64,000 nt of DNA. It comes from Pseudogemmobacter bohemicus (GTDB taxonomy: Bacteria; Pseudomonadota; Alphaproteobacteria; Rhodobacterales; Rhodobacteraceae). The stretch covers positions 825,434-889,433 of the forward strand of contig NZ_QNHG01000001.1 in the NCBI RefSeq assembly GCF_003290025.1, given 5' to 3'. Of this stretch, positions 9,140 through 18,221 are shown in pieces (position 1 is the stretch's first letter; each line of letters opens with the position of its first letter). The notes beneath the pieces are model-generated. The model did no database searches. It was not told the origin of the DNA and was given only the letters and a program-made list of their open reading frames with translations. The position numbers were made by a program, and so were the translations under genes.

Positions 9140-10033
9140 TCAGCCGCCGTGACTGCGCCGGAAGGTCGAGATTTCCTCGGTCACGAAATCGCGGAAGGCG
9201 GCGACGCGTTTTGAGTGCCGCAGCTCTTCGGGATAGGCGAGGAAGACCGGCACTTCGCCCGATTCGATGTCTTCCAGCACCCGCACCAGATGCGGGTTTT
9301 CCTCGGTGGTGTAATCCGGCAGCACGCCGATACCGAGATGGTTGATCACGCCCTGCTGCACGCCGAAATAATTGTTCACATGCAGGGTCGAGGGGATCTC
9401 ATGCGCCATGATCTCCTGCACCAGGCGCGCGCCGGCGGCCACCTGGGGCGTGCCCGGATGCTGGCAGATCAGCCGGTGCTGGCTGAGATCGGCCATGGTC
9501 TTCGGGGTGCCGTTCTTCGCCAGGTAATCCGGCGTCGCGTAAAGACGCATGCGGATATTCATCAGGCGGCGGCGGATCAGATCGGCCTGGGAGGGTTCTT
9601 TCATGCGGATCGCCACATCGGCCTCGCGCATCGGCAGGTCGAGCACGCGCTCTTCCAGCATGAGGTCGATCTTGAGCGCCGGGTATTTGTCGTAAAGCCG
9701 CGCGAGTCGTGGCGCCAGCCAGAGCGTGCCAAAGCCCATGGTGGTGGTGACCCGCAACTCGCCGAACACCTCATCCTCGCTGTCGCGGATGCGGGCGGCG
9801 GCGGCGTCAAGCCGCTTGGCCATGGCCTGGGTCGCCTCGAACAGAAGCTCCCCCTGTTCGGTCAGGATCAGTCCGCGCGCATGGCGGTGGAACAGCGTCA
9901 CATCAAGGCTTTCCTCCAGCGCGCGGATCTGACGGCTGACGGCGGATTGCGACAGATGCAGCACCTCGCCCGCATGGGTAAGGCTGCCTTTATCGGCCAC
10001 CGCATGAAAAATCCTCAGCTTGTCCCAGTCCAT
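9140..10033 (-). CDS. LysR-family transcriptional regulator
   Basis: A 297-aa LTTR: N-terminal winged helix (residues 1-60, DKLRIFHAVADKGSLTHAGE, LSQSAVSRQIRALEE), linker helix, and a periplasmic-binding-protein-like effector domain (GELRVTTTMGFGTLWLAP onward). I take the ATG at 10033 (MDWDKLRIF) with GAGG seven bases upstream; two upstream methionines are possible. It is followed by the secreted-protein gene in the same unit and diverges from murI. The effector and targets are unknown; autoregulation in the LysR–murI gap would be typical. Confidence 0.88.
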   Translation of the reverse strand: MDWDKLRIFHAVADKGSLTHAGEVLHLSQSAVSRQIRALEESLDVTLFHRHARGLILTEQGELLFEATQAMAKRLDAAAARIRDSEDEVFGELRVTTTMGFGTLWLAPRLARLYDKYPALKIDLMLEERVLDLPMREADVAIRMKEPSQADLIRRRLMNIRMRLYATPDYLAKNGTPKTMADLSQHRLICQHPGTPQVAAGARLVQEIMAHEIPSTLHVNNYFGVQQGVINHLGIGVLPDYTTEENPHLVRVLEDIESGEVPVFLAYPEELRHSKRVAAFRDFVTEEISTFRRSHGG

Positions 10034-10246
10034 TTCCATGCCTCGTCCATTCGGGCGGGACAGTAGCACAAGCCATGCGTCGGAGGAAAACCTGATCACG
10101 CAATTTTGCTGTGGCGGCGGGGATTTGGCAGGAAAGTCACGGATGCCCCCACGGCAGGGCCTTTCACGGGGTTTCCCTTGCGCCTATGATTGCAGCATAA
10201 GACGGTGAAACCCGTCAGAATTTCCTTCGGGCGAGAGGGCAGGCAG

Positions 10247-11059
10247 ATGGCGGTTGGCGTTTTTGATTCGGGGCTTGGCGGGTTGACGGTTCTGGACGCG
10301 GTCTCGCGCAGGCTGCCGGATGTGCTCTTCGTCTATTACGGCGACAATGCCCATGCGCCTTACGGGGTGCGGACCGCCGATGATATTTTCAACCTGACCT
10401 GTGCGGCGGTCGAACGGCTCTGGGCCGAGGGCTGCGATCTGGTGATCCTTGCCTGCAACACCGCCTCGGCTGCGGCTTTGCGGCGGATGCAGGAAAGCTG
10501 GCTGCCGGCGGATAAGCGGGTGCTGGGTGTGTTCGTGCCGCTGATCGAGGCACTGACCGAACGGCAATGGGGCGACAACTCGCCGCCGCGCGAGGTGGCG
10601 GTGAAACATGTGGCGCTGTTTGCGACGCCGGCGACGGTGTCGTCGCGCGCCTTCCAGCGGGAACTGGCGTTCCGGGCGATCGGGGTCGATGTCGAGGCGC
10701 AGCCCTGCGGCGGCGTGGTCGATGCAATCGAGCAAGGCGATGAGATCCTCGCCGAGGCGCTGGTGCGCAGCCATGTCGAGGCATTGAAGCGGCGGATGCC
10801 GCAGCCCGAGGCTGCGATCCTTGGCTGCACCCATTACCCATTGATGGAAAAGACTTTCCAGGAGGCTCTGGGCGAGGGCGTCAAGGTCTATAGCCAGGCG
10901 AAGCTGGTGGCCGAGAGCCTGGCCGACTATCTGGAGCGGCGGCCGGAAATGCTGGGTTCGGGTACAGAGTCGAAATTTCTGACCACCGGCGATCCGGCCT
11001 CGGTCTCGGCCCATGCGACGCAATTTTTGCGGCGCGGCATCAGGTTCGAAAAGGTCTGA
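10247..11059 (+). CDS. murI: Glutamate racemase
   Basis: Interconverts L- and D-glutamate for peptidoglycan; cofactor-independent and cytosolic. The 270-aa protein has the N-terminal [11 protein letters not shown] motif, the first catalytic cysteine in [10 protein letters not shown], and the second in LGCTHYPL. I chose the ATG at 10247 (MAVGVFDSG) because the family begins there and a GAGAGGGC purine stretch precedes it; a TTG 19 codons upstream gives an unlikely extension. Confidence 0.93.
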   Translation: MAVGVFDSGLGGLTVLDAVSRRLPDVLFVYYGDNAHAPYGVRTADDIFNLTCAAVERLWAEGCDLVILACNTASAAALRRMQESWLPADKRVLGVFVPLIEALTERQWGDNSPPREVAVKHVALFATPATVSSRAFQRELAFRAIGVDVEAQPCGGVVDAIEQGDEILAEALVRSHVEALKRRMPQPEAAILGCTHYPLMEKTFQEALGEGVKVYSQAKLVAESLADYLERRPEMLGSGTESKFLTTGDPASVSAHATQFLRRGIRFEKV

Positions 11060-11115
11060 GGCACGGCTCAGACCTCATAGCGTCTCAGACCTGTAAGCCG
11101 TCAGACCTGTCAGCT

Positions 11116-11736
11116 TCAGCCCAGGGGGGCGATCAGCGTCTGCAGCGCGGCGAGAGGGGCCTCGGTGCGCCAGATTTCCTCGCCAATGGCGAAGTGATCG
11201 GTGACCGGGCCGAATTTCGCCACCAGTTCGGCGGTCAGCCCGCCTTCGGCGACGACCGGCACCTCGATCACTTCGGACCACCACTGAAAGAGATCCCAGT
11301 CCACGCGGCTGCCATCACCGAGCCCGGTTTCGCCCACCGGGCCGAATGCGACATAATCGGCGCCGGCCTCGCCTGCATTCAGCCCCTCATGGCGGGTGGT
11401 GCCGCAATGGGCGCCGATGATCGCGTCCTGGCCGAGATCTTTGCGCGCCTTCCTGACCGAGCGCGCGCCATCGGTCAGATGCACCCCGTCCAGCCCGTGG
11501 CGCTCGACCAGCAGAAGATGGTTGTCGATCACCACCGCCACATCGCGCTGATGGGCGATATCGCGGCAGATATCGGCGGCAAGCCCCTGATCATCGGTGT
11601 TTTTTGTGGCCAGTGAAACGCGCAGACAGGCGATTTCCACCGCATCGAGGATCCGCGCCAGCTGATCGGGGAAGAGATCGGTCTGGAAGCTTGGCGGGGT
11701 GATGAGGTTGATCTGCGGGCGGTCATCTGCGGCCAT
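11116..11736 (-). CDS. ThiE/TenI-like thiamine phosphate synthase family protein
   Basis: A 206-aa TIM-barrel protein of the ThiE/TenI family: barrel strands INLITPP, VAVVIDNH, GLDGVHLTD, IIGAHCG, ADYVAFGPV, VPVVAEGG and HFAIGEEIW are visible in order. Classical ThiE has a Thr/Lys-rich loop after GPI (PTxTK-type) that closes on the pyrimidine pyrophosphate; here GPV is followed by GETGLGDGSRVD instead, and the N-terminal QLRxK element is absent. It may therefore not be a thiamine phosphate synthase. The gene stands alone, convergent with murI. Confidence 0.7.
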   Translation of the reverse strand: MAADDRPQINLITPPSFQTDLFPDQLARILDAVEIACLRVSLATKNTDDQGLAADICRDIAHQRDVAVVIDNHLLLVERHGLDGVHLTDGARSVRKARKDLGQDAIIGAHCGTTRHEGLNAGEAGADYVAFGPVGETGLGDGSRVDWDLFQWWSEVIEVPVVAEGGLTAELVAKFGPVTDHFAIGEEIWRTEAPLAALQTLIAPLG

Positions 11737-11800
11737 GTCGCGGCTCCGTAACTGTATCGGGGCGCTTTAGCAGCGTTTGTCGGCTTTGGCTATGGGCGGA

Positions 11801-11866
11801 GGGGGCGCTGCCCCCGTCTGCGCCTTGCGCAGACTCCCCCGGGATATTTCTGGACAGATGAAAGGG
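11801..11866 (+). repeat. Intergenic hairpin repeat, copy A1
   Basis: Two hairpins (GGGGGC/GCCCCC, then GTCTGCGC-CTT-GCGCAGAC at 11816-11834) are followed by the conserved tail CCCGGGATATTT..GGACAGATGAAAGG. The same tail recurs in five other gaps of this window. Here it lies upstream of the trmJ-type gene. Confidence 0.75.
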
Positions 11867-11930
11867 GCTTTGCTTGTTTGCCGGCGGCGGAGCGGCTATC
11901 TGGCGGGCGGTTTTTCTGATGGGGGCGGCG

Positions 11931-12695
11931 ATGGCAGAGATGATTGACCCGGTGATCGTGCTGGTGCGGCCGCAAATGGGCGAGAATATCGGCGCGGCGG
12001 CGCGGGCCATGCTGAATTTCTCGCTGGACCGGATGCGGATCGTTGATCCGCGCGACGGCTGGCCGAACCCGAAGGCCAATGCGATGGCCAGCGGGGCCGG
12101 GCGGGTGCTGGATCATGCCGGGATCTTTCCGGACGTGGCGCGCGCCGTTGCCGATTGCGATTTCGTCTTCGCCACCACGGCGCGCTCGCGGGAGCTGGTG
12201 AAAGAGGTGGTGACGCCCGAGCGCGCGATGGCGATGGCGCGCGAGATGGGCGCTTCGGGAAAGAAGGTCGGCATTCTTTTTGGGCCAGAGCGGGCTGGGC
12301 TGGAAAATGCCGATATCATCCATGCCAATGCGATTGTCACTGTGCCGGTCAATCCAGAGTTCTTTTCGCTGAATCTGGGCCAGTCGGTGCTGCTTTTGGC
12401 CTATGAATGGGGGCGCCAGGGCTCGGCGGTGCCGGAATCGGTCATGGGGCTTGCACGCACCGAAATGGCCAGCCGCGAAGAGGTGGCGCGGCTGGGCGAT
12501 CACTATGAGATGCGGCTGGACGAGGCGGGGTTCTTTTTCCCTGAAACCAAGGCCGAGGGGATGCGGCTGAACCTGCGCAATATGTGGGGCCGGCTGGGAC
12601 TGACGCGGGCAGAGGTCCAGACGCTGCATGGGATGCTGCGCCAGATCCTGTTTCGCAAGGCAAGGGGCGAGATGGACGAGGAGCCCCGCGACTGA
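11931..12695 (+). CDS. trmJ: TrmJ-type RNA 2'-O-methyltransferase (SpoU/TrmH family)
   Basis: SPOUT-fold methyltransferase, most likely forming 2'-O-methylnucleoside at tRNA position 32. The ~254-aa product has the three SPOUT motifs: GENIGAAARAMLNF (motif 1), VGILFGPERAGLENADI (motif 2, knot) and NPEFFSLNLGQSVLLLAYE (motif 3), plus the TrmJ-type C-terminal helical domain with LRLNLRNMWGRLGLTRAE-like pattern. The start is uncertain between ATGs at 11919 and 11931; I prefer 11931 because GGGGG lies five bases upstream. Confidence 0.85.
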   Translation: MAEMIDPVIVLVRPQMGENIGAAARAMLNFSLDRMRIVDPRDGWPNPKANAMASGAGRVLDHAGIFPDVARAVADCDFVFATTARSRELVKEVVTPERAMAMAREMGASGKKVGILFGPERAGLENADIIHANAIVTVPVNPEFFSLNLGQSVLLLAYEWGRQGSAVPESVMGLARTEMASREEVARLGDHYEMRLDEAGFFFPETKAEGMRLNLRNMWGRLGLTRAEVQTLHGMLRQILFRKARGEMDEEPRD

Positions 12696-12819
12696 GAGGC
12701 GCAACCGGGTTTTGGCAAAGCGCTGCCGGGTGCCGGGGGGGATGACGGGCGCGGGCTTTGACTGGCGCTTCGGATCAGGTAAACTTCTGCCAAATCGAGA
12801 ACAAAGGCAGGCAGGCGTT

Positions 12820-14061
12820 ATGATTACCCGCAGATTTTTCACCCTTACCGCCGGCACAGCCTTGCTTTCGGGCTGCGTTGGCGGCGCAGGTTCGCGTATG
12901 GGCAGTGCGGCACCCGGCAGCCGCGAGACCCCGGCGCTGCGCCCGGTGCCGAATTCTGGCTGGGACAGCTGGATCGCCAGTTACCGCAGCCGTGCATCCT
13001 CACGCGGGATTTCCCAGGGCACGCTCGATTCCGCCTTCCGCTATGCCGGTTTCCTGCCCGATGTGATCGAGAAAGACCGCAACCAGACCGAATTCAAGCG
13101 CTCGCTGGAAGACTATCTGTCGATTGCCGCCTCGGATGAGCGGGTCTCGCTGGGGCGTGAGATGTATGCGCGCTATGGCTCGACCCTGGCTGCGATTGAG
13201 CAACGCTACGGCGTCGAGGGCAATGTCGTTGCCGCCTTCTGGGGGCTTGAGAGCTTTTTCGGCACAAGGCGCGGCAATGTGCCGGTGGTCTCGGCGCTGT
13301 CGACACTTGCCTATGAGGGGCGGCGTGCGGCGTTTTTTGAGAGCCAGCTGGACGGCGCGCTGAAGATCCTCCAGGCTGGCGATGTGGCCCCGGAGCGGAT
13401 GGTCGGCAGCTGGGCGGGGGCGATGGGGCATACCCAGTTCATCCCGACCTCTTACCTGCAATATGCGGTGGATTTCACCGGTGACGGGCGGCGCGATATC
13501 TGGTCGGATGATCCGACCGACGCGCTGGCCTCGACGGCGAATTACGTCGCGCGCACCGGCTGGCAGCGCGGGTTGCCCTGGGGGATGGAGGTCTCGCTGC
13601 CTTCTGGGTTCAATGCCGGTCTGCTGGGACGCGGCAAAGGCAAATCGGCGGCGGAATGGGAGGCGCTTGGCGTCTCGCGGGCGGCGGGCGGCGGGCTTTC
13701 CGGTGGCTCGATCATCCAGCCGGGCGGCGCGGGGACGCCGGCCTTCCTGCTGACGCAGAATTTCAACGTGATCCTGCGCTACAACAATGCCGAGAATTAT
13801 GCGATCGGCGTTGGCCATCTGGCGGACCGGATCAAAGGCGGCGGCCCGGTGCGCGCCGATTTCGGCCCCGACCGCACCGGGTTGACCAAGGCCGACCGCC
13901 AGCAGCTGCAACAGCGCCTGACCGCGCGCGGCTTTGACACCGGCGGTACCGATGGGGTGATCGGCCCGAAATCGCGCGAGGCGATCTCGGCTTATCAGGC
14001 GCAGAACGGCATGGCGGTGACCGGAGAGCCCTCATCGGCGCTGCTGGCCGCGCTGCGGTAA
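12820..14061 (+). CDS. Lytic murein transglycosylase B-like lipoprotein
   Basis: A 413-aa envelope enzyme that cleaves peptidoglycan glycan strands with 1,6-anhydro product formation. It opens with a twin-Arg-like start (ITRRFFTLTAG) and a probable lipobox, LLSGC. The MltB/SLT_2 catalytic domain spans residues ~45-340, with the catalytic glutamate in FWGLESFFGTRRGN and the family segment GAMGHTQFIPTSY. A peptidoglycan-binding domain follows (residues ~350-413, LQQRLTARGFDTGG..DGVIGPKSREAI). I chose the ATG at 12820 because of the signal sequence. The stop directly abuts the stop of the convergent EcsC-like gene. Confidence 0.9.
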   Translation: MITRRFFTLTAGTALLSGCVGGAGSRMGSAAPGSRETPALRPVPNSGWDSWIASYRSRASSRGISQGTLDSAFRYAGFLPDVIEKDRNQTEFKRSLEDYLSIAASDERVSLGREMYARYGSTLAAIEQRYGVEGNVVAAFWGLESFFGTRRGNVPVVSALSTLAYEGRRAAFFESQLDGALKILQAGDVAPERMVGSWAGAMGHTQFIPTSYLQYAVDFTGDGRRDIWSDDPTDALASTANYVARTGWQRGLPWGMEVSLPSGFNAGLLGRGKGKSAAEWEALGVSRAAGGGLSGGSIIQPGGAGTPAFLLTQNFNVILRYNNAENYAIGVGHLADRIKGGGPVRADFGPDRTGLTKADRQQLQQRLTARGFDTGGTDGVIGPKSREAISAYQAQNGMAVTGEPSSALLAALR

Positions 14062-14844
14062 TCAGGCTTTGGTGATGCGGGGCTGGGCGGTTGCGGTTGC
14101 GAAATGCTCCAGCACCGGCCCGGCGCCGTGCACTTCTCCAAGCCGCAAGAGCCGGAAGCGGATTGCTGCCATCTCGCGGTAATAGCGCAGGAAGGCGGCA
14201 TTGATCGCGGCGCCCGAAACGGCCCCCATCACCGGCACCGCCTGGGCGGCCAGTTTCTGGCCGAGCGTCGTTGCGAGCTTTGGCGCGATGGTGGTGATCA
14301 GCTGGTTGATCGCCGGCCCGGTCAGCGCCGCGCGCGCCGAATAGAACGCGGTGTTGATCCCGTCATCCGCCGCCACCGGACTGCCCGAGCCGAAGGTGCG
14401 CAAAGCCTCGGCCATGATCCAGGGATCGTCGGGATCATAGCCCTGCTTTTCGGCCTCGCGCCGGATCGCATGCAGCAAAACCGTGATTGTGAACGGGAGT
14501 TCGGCAATCGCCCCCATGATGCCGCCCGCACCGCCGGCAAAGCCCGCACCAATGGCAACTGCGAGGGTGCCACGGTCGCCGCTGCCGGGCAGCTTGCCCC
14601 CCTGACGCGCCACCGCCCAGGCATTTTCCAGCGCGGCGGATGTCACCCGCTCGGCCCGGTCGCGAAAGCCTGCGGGCAGGAACGCCATCTGCTCTTCCAG
14701 CCGGCCGCCAAACCGTGTGAGCAAACCCATCAGCGGGCCATTGGCCTTTTTCCAGCGCAGTGCGAGGGCATCGACATCGGCACCGCAACCGGCGGGCAGG
14801 AGAAGATGCGGCAGGGTCATGGTTTCATGGCTCATATTGTGCAT
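14062..14844 (-). CDS. EcsC-family protein
   Basis: A 260-aa protein matching the EcsC family (named after a Bacillus gene next to an ABC transporter; biochemical role unclear). A helical N-terminal half leads to a glycine-rich hydrophobic segment (residues ~95-135, GAGFAGGAGGIMGAIAELPFTITVLLHAI) typical of the family, and a second such segment near GAVSGAAINAAFLRYYREMA. The start is uncertain: ATGs at 14844, 14835 and 14820 are all possible and none has a good ribosome binding site. It is convergent with the transglycosylase gene, with no bases between the stops. Confidence 0.78.
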   Translation of the reverse strand: MHNMSHETMTLPHLLLPAGCGADVDALALRWKKANGPLMGLLTRFGGRLEEQMAFLPAGFRDRAERVTSAALENAWAVARQGGKLPGSGDRGTLAVAIGAGFAGGAGGIMGAIAELPFTITVLLHAIRREAEKQGYDPDDPWIMAEALRTFGSGSPVAADDGINTAFYSARAALTGPAINQLITTIAPKLATTLGQKLAAQAVPVMGAVSGAAINAAFLRYYREMAAIRFRLLRLGEVHGAGPVLEHFATATAQPRITKA

Positions 14845-14904
14845 ATGGGAAGGGGGCGGCGGCGCGCAAGATCCCGGCCTGCGCTTTCGCCCGACCGCGT
14901 GGCC

Positions 14905-15390
14905 TCAGGTGGCGCGGGTGACCGGTCCGGCAATCCCCGCCCAGGCGCCGGTTTTCAGCTCCAGCCCCAGCACGCGGTCGGGGTTGGTCGGCGGCGGCAT
15001 CACCACATGCTCCAGCTTTGCAAAGCCGAAACGGCGGTAATAGGGGGTGTCGCCCACCAGCAAAACCCGCTCCCAGCCGAGACGACGTGCCTCGCCCAGG
15101 CTTTCCGAGATCAAAAGCCCCCCCAGCCCCTCGCCCTGGCGGGTCGGGTGTACCGCGACCGGGCCCAGCAGCAGGATATCGACGGTGCCGATTTTGGCCG
15201 GCCAGTAGCGGATGGCGCCGGCCAGGATCCCATCACCATCGCGCAGACAAAGGCATAATGGCGCGATGGTCGGCACCCCGTCCCGCAGCCGGTACGAGGA
15301 CAAAGCCGTCCGCCCCGGTGCGAAGCAGAGATCGTAAAGCGCCTCGACCTCCCACCAATCCGCCTCGGTCTCTTCCTCAAGCCTGTACAC
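14905..15390 (-). CDS. GNAT N-acetyltransferase (YhbS-like)
   Basis: A 161-aa GNAT protein whose ordering resembles YhbS: LLLGPVAVHPTRQGEGLGGLLI gives the acetyl-CoA turn (Q/R-x-x-G-x-G), then LGWERVLLVGDTPYYRRFGF and a short C-terminal region. In the YhbS group this RFGF segment is highly conserved. The substrate is unknown. It lies between purD and the EcsC-like gene in the same orientation, with repeat B1 upstream. Confidence 0.8.
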   Translation of the reverse strand: MYRLEEETEADWWEVEALYDLCFAPGRTALSSYRLRDGVPTIAPLCLCLRDGDGILAGAIRYWPAKIGTVDILLLGPVAVHPTRQGEGLGGLLISESLGEARRLGWERVLLVGDTPYYRRFGFAKLEHVVMPPPTNPDRVLGLELKTGAWAGIAGPVTRAT

Positions 15391-15501
15391 CAGCGCCTGT
15401 CCTCTTCCCTTAGCGGCAGTATGGCCGCAATGCGGCGCGCCCTGCCTGACATGCCAATGCGGTCAGGAATATGACAGGCTGCCCGCCTGAACCGACCGCA
15501 T

Positions 15502-15545
15502 CTTCCTCTTGAGAAAAATACTCCCGCCGGAGGCATCCGCCGCCC
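15502..15545 (-). repeat. Intergenic repeat, copy B1
   Basis: A copy of the second repeat subfamily: read on the minus strand it has GCCTCCGGCGGGAGTATTTTT, then CTCAAGAGGAAG. It lies between purD and the GNAT gene, its purine-rich end toward the GNAT gene about 110 bp away. Confidence 0.6.
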
Positions 15546-15569
15546 GCAGGAAGCGCGGCGCTCAGAAGA

Positions 15570-16847
15570 TCAAAGCGCCCGCCAGCCGATATCGCGTCGG
15601 CAGAACCCTTCCGGCCAGTCGATGCCATCGACCATCGCATAGGCCGCATCGCGCGCCGCGCCAAGCGCTCCGGCCCGGGCGGTGACATTCAGCACCCGGC
15701 CGCCATTGGCGAGAATTTCGCCCTCGCGCGCCACGGTGCCGGCATGAAAGACCATATGGCCGCTATCCTCGGGCAGGCGATCAAGCCCGGCTATCCGGCT
15801 GCCTTTGACATAGGCGCCCGGATAGCCGGCGGCCGCCATCACCACAGTCAGCGCATGGTCATCGGCCCAGTTCACTTTGGCCTGGGCCAGCCGCTGATCC
15901 GCCGTTGCGATCAGATGGTCCAGCACCTGCGCGCCCAGCCGCATCATCAGCACCTGACATTCAGGATCGCCAAAGCGACAGTTATATTCCACCAGCCGCG
16001 CGCGTCTTTCTCCATCCGGGCCGTCATCAATCATCAGCCCGGCATAAAGTACGCCCTGATAGGGGGTGCCACGACGCGCCATCTCGCGGATGGTGGGCAG
16101 CACGATCCGCTCCATCGCCTGGGCCTGGAGCGCCTCTGTCAGCACCGGCGCCGGGGAATAGGCGCCCATGCCGCCGGTATTCGGGCCGGTATCGCCATCT
16201 CCGACCCGCTTATGGTCCTGGGCGGTGCCGAAGGGGAGCGCATTGATGCCATCGGTCAGGATGAAGAAGCTCGCCTCTTCGCCCTGCATGAATTCCTCGA
16301 TCACCACCTCGGCCCCGGCCGCGCCGAATTCACCGCCGAACATATCGTCGATGGCATCAAGCGCTTCGGCCTCGGTCATGGCGACGATCACGCCCTTGCC
16401 GGCGGCAAGCCCGTCGGCCTTGACGACGATCGGCGCCCCTTGCGCGCGGATATAGTCCTTAGCAGGCGCAGCCCCGGTAAAGCGTGCCCAGGCGGCGGTC
16501 GGCGCGCCGCAGGCATCGCAGACCTCTTTGGTGAACCGTTTTGACGCCTCAAGCTGCGCGGCCTCGCGCCCCGGGCCAAAGGTCAGGATGCCGGCGGCGC
16601 GGGTCGCGTCGGCCACTCCGGTCGCGAGCGGCGCCTCTGGCCCAACGATCACGAAATCAATCGCGTTTTCCTCGCAAAAGGCGACCACGCGCGCCTGGTC
16701 GAGAATGTCAAAGCTGGCGCATTCCGCGATCTGCGCGATACCGGCATTGCCGGGCGCCACGATCAGCCGGTCGCATTTCGGGTTCTGTTTCACCGCCCAG
16801 GCCAGCGCATGTTCGCGCCCGCCGCCGCCAAGGATCAGAATATTCAT
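15570..16847 (-). CDS. purD: Phosphoribosylamine–glycine ligase
   Basis: Second step of purine synthesis: ATP-dependent joining of phosphoribosylamine and glycine. The 425-aa ATP-grasp enzyme shows the N-terminal MNILILGGGGREHALAWA, the ATP-binding segment VVKADGLAAGKGV, QDHKRVGDGDTGPNTGGMGAYSPAP and EYNCRFGDPECQ. The reading frame stays open far upstream, antisense to ctaA, but the family start is the ATG at 16847. It diverges from ctaA. Confidence 0.96.
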   Translation of the reverse strand: MNILILGGGGREHALAWAVKQNPKCDRLIVAPGNAGIAQIAECASFDILDQARVVAFCEENAIDFVIVGPEAPLATGVADATRAAGILTFGPGREAAQLEASKRFTKEVCDACGAPTAAWARFTGAAPAKDYIRAQGAPIVVKADGLAAGKGVIVAMTEAEALDAIDDMFGGEFGAAGAEVVIEEFMQGEEASFFILTDGINALPFGTAQDHKRVGDGDTGPNTGGMGAYSPAPVLTEALQAQAMERIVLPTIREMARRGTPYQGVLYAGLMIDDGPDGERRARLVEYNCRFGDPECQVLMMRLGAQVLDHLIATADQRLAQAKVNWADDHALTVVMAAAGYPGAYVKGSRIAGLDRLPEDSGHMVFHAGTVAREGEILANGGRVLNVTARAGALGAARDAAYAMVDGIDWPEGFCRRDIGWRAL

Positions 16848-17036
16848 GTCTTTCGCGCGCGCCCCGTCTGTCAGAAGTGGTGTCGCCGCGGGGCAGGGTG
16901 ACGCCCCTGGCCCCCGCGCTCTGGCCGCCTGATAGTCGCCACAGCCGCCGGTGGCAAGCGGGCAGACGCCCCCTTTGCCACCTTGAAGCCGCGAGGCGCG
17001 CGCCCTAATCTCGCGCCCGTCACGAAGGAAGGCACC

Positions 17037-18221
17037 ATGGCCAGAAAACGCAGCATTTTCGAAGAAGTCGGCGAAGCATCGCAAAGCGCGAAACAAGGGG
17101 GCAAAACCGCCCCGGCGGGGGGCATGATCGACCAGGGCCATAAGGGCGCGCGCGGCGCGATCCGGCTCTGGCTGATCGTTTTGTTCCTGCTGGTCGTGGC
17201 GATGATCATCGTTGGCGGGCTGACAAGGCTTACCGGCTCGGGCCTTTCGATCACCGAATGGCGTCCGGTCACCGGGGCAATCCCGCCGATGGATGCCAGC
17301 GCCTGGACGGCCGAATTCGGGAAATACCGCCAGACGCCGCAATATGAGCTGGCGAATGCCGGCATGACGCTTGAGGAATTCAAGGCGATCTATTGGTGGG
17401 AATGGGCGCATCGCCAGCTTGGCCGGCTGGTCGGGCTGATCTGGGCGGTGGGTTTCCTCGCTTTCTGGGCCACGAAGTCCATCCCGCCACGCTGGCATAA
17501 GCGGCTGTTGCTGATCGGCGCGCTTGGCGGGCTGCAGGGCGCCATCGGCTGGTGGATGGTTGCCTCGGGCCTCTCGGGCAGCATGGTGCGCGTGGCCTCT
17601 TACCGGCTTGCGGTGCATCTGGGGCTGGCCTTCATCATCCTCGGCTTTATCGGCTGGTATGTGCTTTTGCTGTCGAGGAGCGATTCCGCGCTGATGACCG
17701 CAAGGCGGGGGAGGGAGGCGAAACTCTTCTCGATGTCCACCGGGCTGATGCATTTCGCCTTTCTGCAAATCCTGCTCGGCGCGCTGGTTGCCGGCATTGA
17801 TGCCGGTCGCGCTTTCCCGACCTGGCCGCTGATGGGCGACAGCTTCTTCCCGGCGGATGCGTTTTACGCGACCGATATGCAAGGGAATGTGCTGCCGGTC
17901 TGGCATGCTTTCTTTGAAAACCCGGGCCTCGTGCAATTCATGCACCGGATGGCGGGCTATCTTTTGTTCATCTTCGGCCTGGTTGTCTGGCTGCGTGGTC
18001 GCAAATCCGCGCATCGTGATACGCGTTTTGCCTTTAACATGGTTATGCTGATGCTGCTGGCCCAGGTCGGGCTGGGCATCATGGCCGTGCTGACCTCGGC
18101 GCATCTGCATGTGGCGATCACCCATCAGATCGGCGCGGTGATCCTTTGGGTGCTGATCCTGCGCGCCCGCTACCTGTCGCAATACCCGGTTGCGGGCTCG
18201 ATCCGGAAAGGAACCGCGTGA
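17037..18221 (+). CDS. ctaA: Heme A synthase (Cox15/CtaA)
   Basis: Inner-membrane enzyme that oxidises the C8 methyl of heme O to make heme A for aa3-type cytochrome oxidase. The 394-aa protein has about eight membrane helices; the heme-binding histidines appear in WWEWAHRQLGRLVG, RLAVHLGLAF, QFMHRMAGYLL and HVAITHQIGAV. VGGLTRLTGSGLSITEWRP is the Cox15-type signature loop. The start at 17037 has GAAGGAAGG upstream; the ~50-residue soluble N-terminus is common in alphaproteobacteria. Its stop overlaps the next start (TGATG). Confidence 0.95.
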   Translation: MARKRSIFEEVGEASQSAKQGGKTAPAGGMIDQGHKGARGAIRLWLIVLFLLVVAMIIVGGLTRLTGSGLSITEWRPVTGAIPPMDASAWTAEFGKYRQTPQYELANAGMTLEEFKAIYWWEWAHRQLGRLVGLIWAVGFLAFWATKSIPPRWHKRLLLIGALGGLQGAIGWWMVASGLSGSMVRVASYRLAVHLGLAFIILGFIGWYVLLLSRSDSALMTARRGREAKLFSMSTGLMHFAFLQILLGALVAGIDAGRAFPTWPLMGDSFFPADAFYATDMQGNVLPVWHAFFENPGLVQFMHRMAGYLLFIFGLVVWLRGRKSAHRDTRFAFNMVMLMLLAQVGLGIMAVLTSAHLHVAITHQIGAVILWVLILRARYLSQYPVAGSIRKGTA

